Below the pieces are notes generated by a model. That model was not told where the DNA came from. It ran no database searches and was given only the letters and a program-made list of their open reading frames with translations. This document shows, piece by piece, positions 1-5,205 of a stretch of 8,874 nt of DNA (positions within the stretch are counted from its first letter, which is position 1; each line of letters opens with the position of its first letter). Source of the DNA: Microbacteriaceae bacterium UBA4731 (GTDB lineage: Bacteria; Actinomycetota; Actinomycetes; Actinomycetales; Microbacteriaceae); contig DHJB01000040.1 in NCBI GenBank assembly GCA_002404115.1, positions 1-8,874 on the forward strand, read 5' to 3'. The translations under genes and the position numbers were made by a program.

Positions 1-818
1 CCCTTGGGCTTGCCGGTCGTGCCGGACGTGTAGAGGATGAACAGCGGGTTCTCGGCCGGGAAGGCCTGCGCCTCGTGCTCGGCGTCGACGGATGCGAGCT
101 CGTCGTGCCACCACAGGTCGCGGTCGGTCCACTCCACGTCCTGGCCGGTGCGCTTGACGACGAGTACGTTTCGAACGAATGTCTCGCCGCTGGCCAGGGC
201 CTCGTCGACGGCCGGCTTGAGCGCGGAGATCCTGCCCTTGCGGTGGCCGCCGTCGGCCGTGATCACGAGCACCGCATCCGCGTCGTCGATGCGCGCGCTG
301 ATGCTTTCCGGGCTGAAGCCGCCGAAGATGACCGAGTGCACGGCGCCGATGCGGGCCACGGCCAGCATCGCGATGACGGCCTCGGGGATCATCGGCAGGT
401 AGATCGCGACGCGGTCGCCCGCGTTCACGCCGAGCTTGATGAGCACATTGGCGGCGCGCTTGACCTCGGCGGTCAGTTCCGCGTAGGTGAAGCTGCGCGA
501 ATCGCCCGGCTCGCCCTCGAAGTGCAGCGCGACGCGGTCGCCGTTGCCGGCGAGCACGTGCCGGTCGAGGCAGTTGTACGAGACGTTGAGCTCGCCGTCT
601 TCGAACCACTTGGCGAACGGCGGGTTCGTCCAGTCGAGGGTCTTGGTGAACGGCTTGTGCCAGTGCAGGAGGTCGCGGGCCTGATCGGCCCAGAAGCCGA
701 GGCGGTCGGCCGCGGCATCCGTGTAGAGCTCCGGTTTCGCCACGGCCTGCGCGGCGAACTCGGGGCTGGGCGCGAATCGGCGTGATTCGTTGAGAAGGTT
801 ATCGATCTGGACGCTCAT
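1..818 (-). CDS. acs: Acetyl-CoA synthetase (AMP-forming), N-terminal 272 codons; 3' end outside window
   Basis: Converts acetate, ATP and CoA to acetyl-CoA, AMP and pyrophosphate in the cytoplasm. Seen: the frame is open from ATG 818 to the window edge. The N-terminal region has the Acs-typical stretch around residues 57-90 (KWFEDGELNVSYNCLDRHV), a GDRVAIYLPMIPEA segment, GAVHSVIFGGFSPESI, and the adenylation P-loop motif YTSGTTGKPKG from residue 263, placed as in enterobacterial Acs. The family is about 650 residues, so a little over 40% of the protein is here; the catalytic C-terminal domain and the acetylated lysine motif are not visible. A GGGAG sequence lies 12 bases upstream of the ATG. 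It follows satP in the same direction after a 110-bp gap with no clear intrinsic terminator (only short GC palindromes at 862-871 and 895-904), so co-transcription is plausible. Confidence 0.96.
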   Translation of the reverse strand, partial: MSVQIDNLLNESRRFAPSPEFAAQAVAKPELYTDAAADRLGFWADQARDLLHWHKPFTKTLDWTNPPFAKWFEDGELNVSYNCLDRHVLAGNGDRVALHFEGEPGDSRSFTYAELTAEVKRAANVLIKLGVNAGDRVAIYLPMIPEAVIAMLAVARIGAVHSVIFGGFSPESISARIDDADAVLVITADGGHRKGRISALKPAVDEALASGETFVRNVLVVKRTGQDVEWTDRDLWWHDELASVDAEHEAQAFPAENPLFILYTSGTTGKPK

Positions 819-928
819 TGTTCTGTGTCGCTCCCTTGCGATGCGTTACGTGAGGCGCGTGTCAGGCCTGAGAAGCACCTTAGCGCGCGCGTGCGGGGGC
901 CCCCTGAGAGGCGAATGGTCGGGTCAGG

Positions 929-1582
929 TCAGTGCGCGTCGCGCGGGCCGACGGGCAACAGGATTCGTTTGTGGGTGGAATTGGCCACGACTGCGAACGA
1001 GGCGTACCAGGCGAGCAGCGCCGTGATGATGCCGAGGTAGCCGCCGACCCGTGTGAACCCGACGACGCCGAAGTAGTCGCCGATCGCCAGCGCGAAGAAC
1101 GTCACCGTCAGAACGACGAAGACCAGGAAGACCGCTGTGGTCGTGCGGCGGGCCGCGAAGGTCATGTACAGCGAGAAGATCGCCCAGGCGAACAGCCATA
1201 CGCCAACGCCCTTCCCCGCGTCGGCGCCGGCAGCGGTCAGGTCGGTGGAGGTCACCAGGAACCAGAACGACAGCCAGAAGGCGCCGAAGGAGGTGAAGGC
1301 CGTTGCCCCGAACGTGTTGCCCTTGGCGAACTCCCACATTCCGGCCGCGAATTGCGCGATCCCGCCGTAGAAGAGGGCCAGGCCGAACACGACCGGCTCA
1401 ACGGTCGCCGGCATCAGCCCGGCGTTGGCGAAGCTGAGGACGAACGTCGTGAGCGCGAAGGCGCCGAGACCCAGGGCGGCCGGATCGGCCAATCCCGCTC
1501 CGGACGAAGCGGCGACAGCGGGAGCCACGCCCCCCGTCGGGGAACCCTGTGTGTCGTTTGCGAAGTTTGATTCTCTGGTCAT
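929..1582 (-). CDS. satP: Acetate uptake transporter, GPR1/FUN34/YaaH (AceTr) family
   Basis: Six-helix inner membrane transporter for acetate (succinate in some members). Seen: 217 residues, the usual family length. After a variable hydrophilic N-terminus come DPAALGL (residues 33-39), the local version of the family signature NPAPLGL, then a helix at about 38-55. FYGGIAQFAAGMWEF (71-85) and GNTFGATAFTSFGAFW (88-103) are strongly family-specific, and further hydrophobic helices run to about residue 200. The start at 1582 is chosen because a GAGGGG ribosome binding site lies 7 bases upstream; an in-frame ATG 12 bases earlier overlaps that site and is unlikely. The signature has Asp in place of the usual Asn and Ala in place of Pro at the fourth position. 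It lies directly upstream of acs on the same strand, which strongly supports acetate as substrate. Confidence 0.94.
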   Translation of the reverse strand: MTRESNFANDTQGSPTGGVAPAVAASSGAGLADPAALGLGAFALTTFVLSFANAGLMPATVEPVVFGLALFYGGIAQFAAGMWEFAKGNTFGATAFTSFGAFWLSFWFLVTSTDLTAAGADAGKGVGVWLFAWAIFSLYMTFAARRTTTAVFLVFVVLTVTFFALAIGDYFGVVGFTRVGGYLGIITALLAWYASFAVVANSTHKRILLPVGPRDAH

Positions 1583-1589
1583 TTTCGAA

Positions 1590-1595
1590 CCCCTC
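1590..1595 (-). promoter_or_regulatory. Ribosome binding site of satP
   Basis: GAGGGG on the minus strand, 7 bases before the ATG at 1582. It decides between two in-frame ATGs, since the upstream one (1597) sits on top of this site. The run of four G is also a possible pairing partner for the C-rich loops of the 6C RNA; that part is speculation. Confidence 0.7.
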
Positions 1596-1631
1596 ATGAC
1601 CCTCGGCATCGTCGCCGGTGGTTCCCGTCAG

Positions 1632-1637
1632 GCTATA
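1632..1637 (-). promoter_or_regulatory. Possible -10 box of the satP-acs operon
   Basis: TATAGC on the minus strand, about 50 bases upstream of the satP start. No convincing -35 hexamer is seen at the usual distance. An inverted repeat ACCCC-N7-GGGGT (1637-1653) abuts and overlaps it by one base, as an operator might. Prediction from motif only. Confidence 0.3.
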
Positions 1638-1758
1638 CCCCGCGTCCGGGGGTCAGTTCGAGCGCAGAATTCGGCAGTTTTTCGACCGCGTTCTGCCCCC
1701 GAAAAGGGGCCCTGACGGCGCGTTGAATCGTGTCCTCATTTGTGGGGACACAGAAGAC

Positions 1759-1786
1759 TTGCGAATCTAGGAATCCTGCGTAGACT
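1759..1786 (+). promoter_or_regulatory. Sigma-70 type promoter of the 6C RNA
   Basis: TTGCGA (1759-1764), a 16-base spacer, then TAGACT (1781-1786), a good actinobacterial housekeeping promoter. Transcription would start near 1792-1794, about 25 bases before the first stem of the RNA. The -10 box is embedded in the inverted repeat AGACT-A-AGTCT (1782-1792), which might be a protein site or chance. Confidence 0.65.
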
Positions 1787-1792
1787 AAGTCT

Positions 1793-1896
1793 CGTCTGAA
1801 CGAAAGTTTTGACCAGCGACGCGCATGGTTCCCCCCAATCAGCGCGTTGCCGAGGCGGCACCTGTTCCCCCCAATAGGTGCCGCCCCCCTCTTTTT
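1793..1896 (+). ncRNA. 6C small RNA (actinobacterial structured sRNA with two C6 loops)
   Basis: Two adjacent stem-loops each present the same loop GTTCCCCCCAAT (1828-1839 and 1864-1875). Stem 1 pairs 1816-1824 with 1842-1850 (nine pairs, one G-U). Stem 2 pairs 1854-1863 with 1876-1885 (ten perfect pairs) and is followed by CCCCTCTTTTT. Two hairpins with at least six consecutive C in each loop define the 6C RNA of actinobacteria. In M. tuberculosis the 6C RNA (B11) sits next to the ssd/tad genes on their strand, as here, which supports the call. It is described as a trans-acting sRNA that pairs through its C-rich loops with G-rich sites near ribosome binding sites. The 5' end is inferred from the promoter; length about 104 nt. 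Confidence 0.9.
1854..1896 (+). terminator. Intrinsic terminator ending the 6C RNA
   Basis: A perfect 10-bp stem GGCGGCACCT / AGGTGCCGCC with a 12-base loop, followed by a pyrimidine tract ending in five T (1892-1896). It doubles as the second hairpin of the 6C RNA and should separate the sRNA from the tad operon. Confidence 0.85.
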
Positions 1897-2011
1897 AACG
1901 GCCGCCTTTTTCCGCGTGAGTTCTGCGCTCGAGCAGCCCCTCCCCAAGCCGCCGAATTCGACCGGTTTCCACCGTGCGGAATCCTGCGGGGGAGGCGTGC
2001 ATAACACGGCG

Positions 2012-2017
2012 TAACTT
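2012..2017 (+). promoter_or_regulatory. -10 box of a probable leaderless tad operon transcript
   Basis: TAACTT (TANNNT form) ends six bases before the ATG at 2024, so transcription would begin at or next to the start codon. There is no Shine-Dalgarno sequence at a usable distance: the nearest purine-rich run, GGGGGAGG (1987-1994), is about 30 bases upstream, and an in-frame TAA at 2012 excludes an earlier start in this frame. Leaderless mRNAs are common in actinobacteria. The region 1897-2011 shows nothing else recognisable. Inference from motif spacing. Confidence 0.45.
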
Positions 2018-2023
2018 ACGACC

Positions 2024-3160
2024 ATGCCTGAGCCGTTCGTCGCCGTTCCGTCGTACATCGTGCCGGCTGTTGCGGCTGTTGCGGCTGTTGCGGAGTCGGC
2101 TGCCGGGGCGTCGACGGCCGCGCCGCGGCATGCGCGGGCCGGGGCGGATGCCCCTGCCGTGGATGCCCCGGCCACGGAGGCTCAAGCGGGGGATGCTCCG
2201 TACGGGGATGCTCCCGTCGCCGCCGATGTGTCGGCGCTCGGCCCGCTCGCCGGCTACGCGGCATCCGGCCTGGTCACGGATCTTTTCGTCAACGGCGAAT
2301 CCGGGCTCTGGCTGGATGCCGGCCGCGGCCTCGTGCACGAGTCCGGCTGGCAGTGCGACGAACGCGGCCTGCGCGATTTGGCCGTGCGGCTCATCGCGCT
2401 CGGCGGCCGGCACATCGACGAAGCCAGCCCGTGCGTGGACGTGCGCCTGTCCGACGGGATTCGCGTGCACGCGGTGCTGCCGCCGGTGTCGAGCTCCGGC
2501 ACGCTGCTCTCGATCCGGCTGCCGCGCGCCGAGCGCCTGAGCCTCGCGGCGCTCGCCGACGCCGGCCTGTGCGGGGACGGCGAGCAGGCATCCGCCCTGG
2601 TCGCGCGACTCCGCGCGGCCGTGCTGGCCAGGGAGAATCTCCTGATCACGGGCGCGGCCGGCAGCGGCAAGACCACCCTGCTCGCCGCGCTCCTTAGCGA
2701 GGCGGCGCCCAACGAACGGATCGTGGCGATCGAAGACGTCGCGGAACTGCGCATCGCGCACCCGCACGTCGTGGCGCTCGAATCGCGGCAGGCCAACCTC
2801 GAAGGCGCCGGCCGGATCGGCCTGGAGAGCCTGCTGCGCGAGGCCCTGCGGATGCGCCCAGACCGCCTCGTGCTCGGCGAATGCCGGGGCGCGGAGATCC
2901 GGGAGCTGCTGGCGGCGCTGAACACCGGACACGACGGCGGCGCGGGCACGCTGCACGCGAACTCGTTGCGCGACGTCCCGGCCCGGCTCGAAGCCCTCGG
3001 CGCGCTCGCCGGGATGAGCCAGGAGGCGGTCGCCCGGCAGACGATCAGCGCGATCGGACTCGTGCTGCACCTCGAACGCCGCGGCGGGATGCGACGGCTC
3101 GCCCAGGTCGGACGCTTCGTGCTCGATTCCCGGGACCGACTTTCGATGGAGGCGGCATGA
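2024..3160 (+). CDS. tadA: TadA/CpaF-family secretion ATPase of a tad (Flp-type) pilus system
   Basis: Hexameric type II/IV secretion ATPase expected to power pilus or pseudopilus assembly at the cytoplasmic membrane. Seen in 378 residues: a low-complexity Ala/Pro/Asp N-terminus (about 1-68) not expected to be part of the fold, the N-terminal domain from GPLAGYAASGLVTDLFVN (73-90), Walker A GAAGSGKTT (210-218), the Asp box IEDVAEL (236-242), Walker B RMRPDRLVLGE with Glu286, and the His box GTLHANS with His311. These motifs in this order define the family, and the operon with TadB/C and TadE-like genes places it in the tad branch ('helicase/secretion neighborhood ATPase', Rv3659c-like). The start codon is the first ATG after an in-frame stop. 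The stop overlaps the next start by four bases (ATGA). The N-terminal tail contains a 9-bp tandem repeat. Confidence 0.93.
   Translation: MPEPFVAVPSYIVPAVAAVAAVAESAAGASTAAPRHARAGADAPAVDAPATEAQAGDAPYGDAPVAADVSALGPLAGYAASGLVTDLFVNGESGLWLDAGRGLVHESGWQCDERGLRDLAVRLIALGGRHIDEASPCVDVRLSDGIRVHAVLPPVSSSGTLLSIRLPRAERLSLAALADAGLCGDGEQASALVARLRAAVLARENLLITGAAGSGKTTLLAALLSEAAPNERIVAIEDVAELRIAHPHVVALESRQANLEGAGRIGLESLLREALRMRPDRLVLGECRGAEIRELLAALNTGHDGGAGTLHANSLRDVPARLEALGALAGMSQEAVARQTISAIGLVLHLERRGGMRRLAQVGRFVLDSRDRLSMEAA
2065..2091 (+). repeat. 9-bp tandem repeat (GGCTGTTGC)x3 in the tadA N-terminus
   Basis: Three identical units followed by GG, all in frame, encoding Ala-Val-Ala repeats near residues 15-23. 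Unit length is a multiple of three, so copy number change would alter length without breaking the gene. Confidence 0.85.
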
Positions 3161-4320
3161 AACGCGGCCGGGAGTCGGAGCCGCCGATCGAGGAGGTGGC
3201 CCAGGTCACGCAGCGCCTCGCGGTGCTCCTCTCCGCCGGTGTCTCGCCGGTCTCGGCGTGGGGGTACCTGCTGCCGGCCGATCTGCCGGCCGACCTTCCG
3301 GCCGACCTGCCGGCCGACCTTCCGGTCGATCTGCCGGGCGTGACGCCGGCCGGGCCGGTGGGCGTCCCGTCGCCCGCGCACCGGCCAGGTCGGCCGCCTG
3401 CTCGGTTGCCGGTGCGCCCGCCTGCCCCCGGCCGCACCGGTGACACTCCCGCGACCCGCATCGTCCGGGCCGCGGCCGCCGCCGGCAGCCGCGGCGACAG
3501 CATCGCCGACGCCGTCGCGACCGAAGCGCGGCAGCTCGGCGGGCAGGTCGGCGACGCCTGGCTGGGCCTGGCCGCGGCGTGGGATGTGGCGACGCGGGCC
3601 GGGGCGCCGCTGGCCGCGTGCCTGCGCGAGCTCGCGGAATCCTTCCGGGAACAGGGCCAGGTGCACAGGGACCTCGCCGTGGCGCTCGCCGGCCCGAGCG
3701 CCACGGCGCGGATGGTGATGGTGCTGCCGTTCGTCGGCATCCTGTTCGGGAGTCTGATGGGCTTCAATACGCTGCGCACGCTGTTCCTCACCGTGCCGGG
3801 TGTGCTCTGCCTGCTGGCCGGTGCGGGGCTGATGTTCGCCGGCGCACGGTGGAACCGCCGGCTCGTGCGCTCGGCCAGGGCGCGGGATCCCACGCCGGGG
3901 CTGCAGCTCGACCTCACCGCGATCGGCATGTCCGGCGGCGGGTCGGTCGACCGCGCCCGCGCGCTCGTGCGGTCGACGGTCGAGCGGTTCGGGCTCGACC
4001 GGTCGGACGGTGCGGAACGGTCAGATCAGGCGAAGCGGTCCGGGACCGTCCGAACTGCGGCCGCCGGGTCGGATTCTGATGCCGCCATCACGCGGGTGCT
4101 CGACCTGGCGGGCCGCGCCGGTGTCCCTGCTGCGGAACTGCTGCGCAGTGAGGCCGACCAGTTGCGCCGGGATGCCAGAAGCGAAGGTCAGCGCCGGGCG
4201 GCCGCGCTCGCGGTGACGCTGATGATCCCGCTCGGCGTGTGCGTGCTGCCCGCGTTCATGCTTGTCGGCGTGGTCCCGCTGCTGCTCACCGTCTTGTCAT
4301 CCACCCTCTCGACTTTCTGA
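3157..4320 (+). CDS. Fused TadB-TadC type II secretion F-domain membrane platform protein
   Basis: Polytopic inner-membrane platform that works with the TadA ATPase. Seen: 387 residues containing two GspF-like halves that are separate genes in many tad loci. The TadB-like half has VTQRLAVLLSAGVSPVSAWGYL (17-38), AWLGLAAAWDVATRAGAPLA with the following RELAESF (134-163), and membrane helices at about 185-201 and 207-229. The TadC-like half has the soluble segment LQLDLTAIGMSGGGS (249-263), LDLAGRAGVPAAELLRSEA (315-333), and two C-terminal helices (about 347-383). A Pro-rich insert (about 39-98), starting with a PADL tandem repeat, interrupts the first F domain, and a hydrophilic Ser/Asp/Arg linker (281-310) interrupts the second half. 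Start ATG 3157 overlaps the tadA stop and has GGAGG four bases upstream. M. tuberculosis has two genes here (Rv3658c, Rv3657c). Confidence 0.85.
   Translation: MKRGRESEPPIEEVAQVTQRLAVLLSAGVSPVSAWGYLLPADLPADLPADLPADLPVDLPGVTPAGPVGVPSPAHRPGRPPARLPVRPPAPGRTGDTPATRIVRAAAAAGSRGDSIADAVATEARQLGGQVGDAWLGLAAAWDVATRAGAPLAACLRELAESFREQGQVHRDLAVALAGPSATARMVMVLPFVGILFGSLMGFNTLRTLFLTVPGVLCLLAGAGLMFAGARWNRRLVRSARARDPTPGLQLDLTAIGMSGGGSVDRARALVRSTVERFGLDRSDGAERSDQAKRSGTVRTAAAGSDSDAAITRVLDLAGRAGVPAAELLRSEADQLRRDARSEGQRRAAALAVTLMIPLGVCVLPAFMLVGVVPLLLTVLSSTLSTF
3271..3339 (+). repeat. 12-bp tandem repeat encoding (LPAD)n in the tadB-tadC gene
   Basis: About 5.7 units of CTGCCGGCCGAC with small third-position changes (CTG/CTT, GAT/GAC), encoding LPADLPADLPADLPADLPVD and LPG. 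It opens a Pro-rich insert in the middle of the TadB-type F domain. The synonymous differences between units suggest the array is not brand new. Confidence 0.9.
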
Positions 4321-4430
4321 GGTTTCCCACCGATCGGCCGATGCGCCTGCGGCCTGGGGCCGGGAGTCGCAGGCTGGTTTCACTCGGGCCGTCCACACAG
4401 CGTCGCAGGACGCGAAAAGGAGACGAACAG
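4321..4430 (+). promoter_or_regulatory. Spacer before the pilin gene with a palindrome, a hairpin and a strong ribosome binding site
   Basis: This 110-bp gap is the only real spacer inside the tad operon. It holds a perfect palindrome ATCGGCCGAT (4333-4342), a GCCTGCG / CGCAGGC hairpin (4345-4351 with 4368-4374) without a T tract, and AAGGAG at 4417-4422, eight bases before the pilin ATG. The hairpin may stabilise or process the mRNA so that the pilin is made in excess; this is inference. Confidence 0.45.
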
Positions 4431-4865
4431 ATGAGCAACCAACGGATGAGCGGCGACCAGGCCACCGCCGCTCGAATCGTGAGGGGTCGCATATCGACCT
4501 TCAGGCGGCCCGGGAAGGTCGATATGCGACCCCTCAGCGACTGCGACTGCGGCGGCGGCGGCGGCTGCAGCGGCGGCGACTGCGGCGCCTGCGCCTGCAC
4601 CTGCGCCTGCGCCTGCGCCTGCGACTACTGCGCCTGCGCCTGCGCCTGCGCCTGCGACTGCGGCGCCTGCGGCGGGAGCGGGCAGTCGACACCGCTGCAA
4701 ACCCTGCGGCGGCTGCGCGAGGATGCAGGTGCGGCGACGGCCGAATACGTGGTGGCCACGATGGCGGCAGTCGGATTCGCCGGGCTGCTCATCGTGATTC
4801 TGCGCGGCGACGCGGTGCGCAGCATGCTGACCGACCTGGTGCGCAGTGCGCTCACCGTGGGGTGA
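4431..4865 (+). CDS. DUF4244 Flp-like pilin with a 100-residue leader containing a palindrome-encoded peptide and a Cys-rich repeat
   Basis: Likely the major pilin-like subunit of the tad system. The C-terminal part matches the DUF4244 pattern: TLRRLREDAGAATAEYVVA, with a prepilin peptidase site after Gly100 and the E5-Y6 signature (Glu105, Tyr106), one hydrophobic helix (about 106-126) and the tail DLVRSALTVG. The mature part would be 44 residues, normal for the family. The leader is not normal: family members have short leaders, here it is 100 residues. It contains the peptide of palindromic element copy 1 (residues 17-35) and then 17 Cys between residues 38 and 80, mostly Ala-Cys dipeptides. 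If the peptidase acts, all of this is removed on the cytoplasmic side. Start ATG 4431 has AAGGAG eight bases upstream. The 3' end overlaps the next gene by 20 bases. Confidence 0.85.
   Translation: MSNQRMSGDQATAARIVRGRISTFRRPGKVDMRPLSDCDCGGGGGCSGGDCGACACTCACACACDYCACACACACDCGACGGSGQSTPLQTLRRLREDAGAATAEYVVATMAAVGFAGLLIVILRGDAVRSMLTDLVRSALTVG
4480..4536 (+). repeat. 57-bp palindromic element, copy 1, inside the pilin leader
   Basis: Perfect 23-bp inverted arms (4480-4502 and 4514-4536) around an 11-base loop. Each arm contains a smaller dyad GGTCG-CATAT-CGACC. With the flanking base at 4479 it is read as VRGRISTFRRPGKVDMRPL, in the same phase as copy 2. Length 57 bp is 19 codons, so insertion or loss keeps the frame. 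No clear target duplication is visible at the edges. Confidence 0.92.
4587..4655 (+). repeat. Hexamer repeat GCCTGC encoding Ala-Cys dipeptides
   Basis: Six units at 4587-4622 (one ACCTGC variant), a GACTACTGC interruption, then four units at 4632-4655. The repeat lies just downstream of palindrome copy 1 and gives CACTCACACACDYCACACAC-type sequence in the pilin leader. The six-base unit keeps the frame whatever the copy number. Confidence 0.92.
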
Positions 4866-5205
4866 CCGGCGCCGGGACGCGGGCAGCGTCACTGCCGAGT
4901 TCGCCGCCGTCATCCCCGCCGTGATGCTCATCCTCGCCTGCTGCCTCGGCGCCGTGCAGGTGGTCGGCCAGCAGGTGCGCTTGACGGATGCCGCGGCCGA
5001 CGCCGCCCGGTCCCTCGCCCGCGGCGACGACGCGGGTCGCGCCGCCGCGCTCGTGCACCGTGCCGTGGGCGGGGCCTCGTTCGGGTCGGAGCGGCACGGC
5101 GAATTCGTCTGCGCGCTCCTCAGCGCACCGAGCGGATTCGGCCCGTTCGCCTCGGTCGGCCTGACCGTTTCGGCCCGCTCCTGCGCGCTCGCCGGAGGCC
5201 TCTGA
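4846..5205 (+). CDS. TadE-like pseudopilin
   Basis: Small prepilin-like membrane protein of the tad operon. Seen in 119 residues: a basic N-terminus (RRRDAG), a prepilin peptidase-type site after Gly13 followed by SVTAEF with Glu at position +5 (Glu18), a single hydrophobic helix (about 19-42), then QQVRLTDAAADAARSLARG, the typical TadE continuation, and a C-terminal domain with two Cys (89 and 113) that could form a disulfide outside the membrane. The start is GTG 4846, overlapping the pilin gene by 20 bases; no Shine-Dalgarno is visible, so translation is probably coupled. The stop TGA overlaps the next ATG (TGATG). Comparable to Rv3655c. Confidence 0.85.
   Translation: MRSPWGDRRRDAGSVTAEFAAVIPAVMLILACCLGAVQVVGQQVRLTDAAADAARSLARGDDAGRAAALVHRAVGGASFGSERHGEFVCALLSAPSGFGPFASVGLTVSARSCALAGGL

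Larger units (their letters stand above)
1583..1758. other. satP upstream region without a gene, carrying two inverted repeats
   Basis: No credible coding frame. Two dyads are visible: GCCCC-N6-GGGGC at 1695-1710 (tetra-A in the loop) and GTGTCC-N10-GGACAC at 1730-1751. They lie between the satP start and the 6C RNA promoter, where a regulator of either could bind. The second ends eight bases before the 6C -35 box. No known operator consensus is recognised. Confidence 0.4.

Noticed and set aside
75..785. Long plus-strand open frame across the acs region
   Set aside because: It is the mirror of acs, whose protein has unmistakable family motifs; the mirror product is a charged Arg/Asp/Val-rich sequence with no recognisable domain and no upstream ribosome binding site.
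1897..1916. A second terminator from GGCCGCCTTTTT just after the 6C terminator
   Set aside because: The T run is present, but no local stem of its own pairs in front of it; at most it could pair with the upstream GGCGGC already used by the 6C hairpin.
1633..2175. Minus-strand open frame of 180 codons across the 6C RNA and the tadA start
   Set aside because: It runs through a structured RNA and its terminator and overlaps the tadA N-terminal repeats; composition looks non-coding.
1895..3666. Two long minus-strand open frames opposite tadA and tadB-tadC
   Set aside because: Typical antisense frames of GC-rich genes, rich in Arg, Ser, Ala and Pro, with no domain; the plus strand has clear ATPase and F-domain motifs.
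4480..4536. The palindrome as an intrinsic terminator inside the operon
   Set aside because: The hairpin is stable but no T tract follows, and it lies inside an intact gene.
4431..4727. The Cys-rich stretch as an independent metallothionein gene
   Set aside because: It is continuous and in frame with the DUF4244 pilin core, with a single good ribosome binding site at 4417-4422 and no stop between them.
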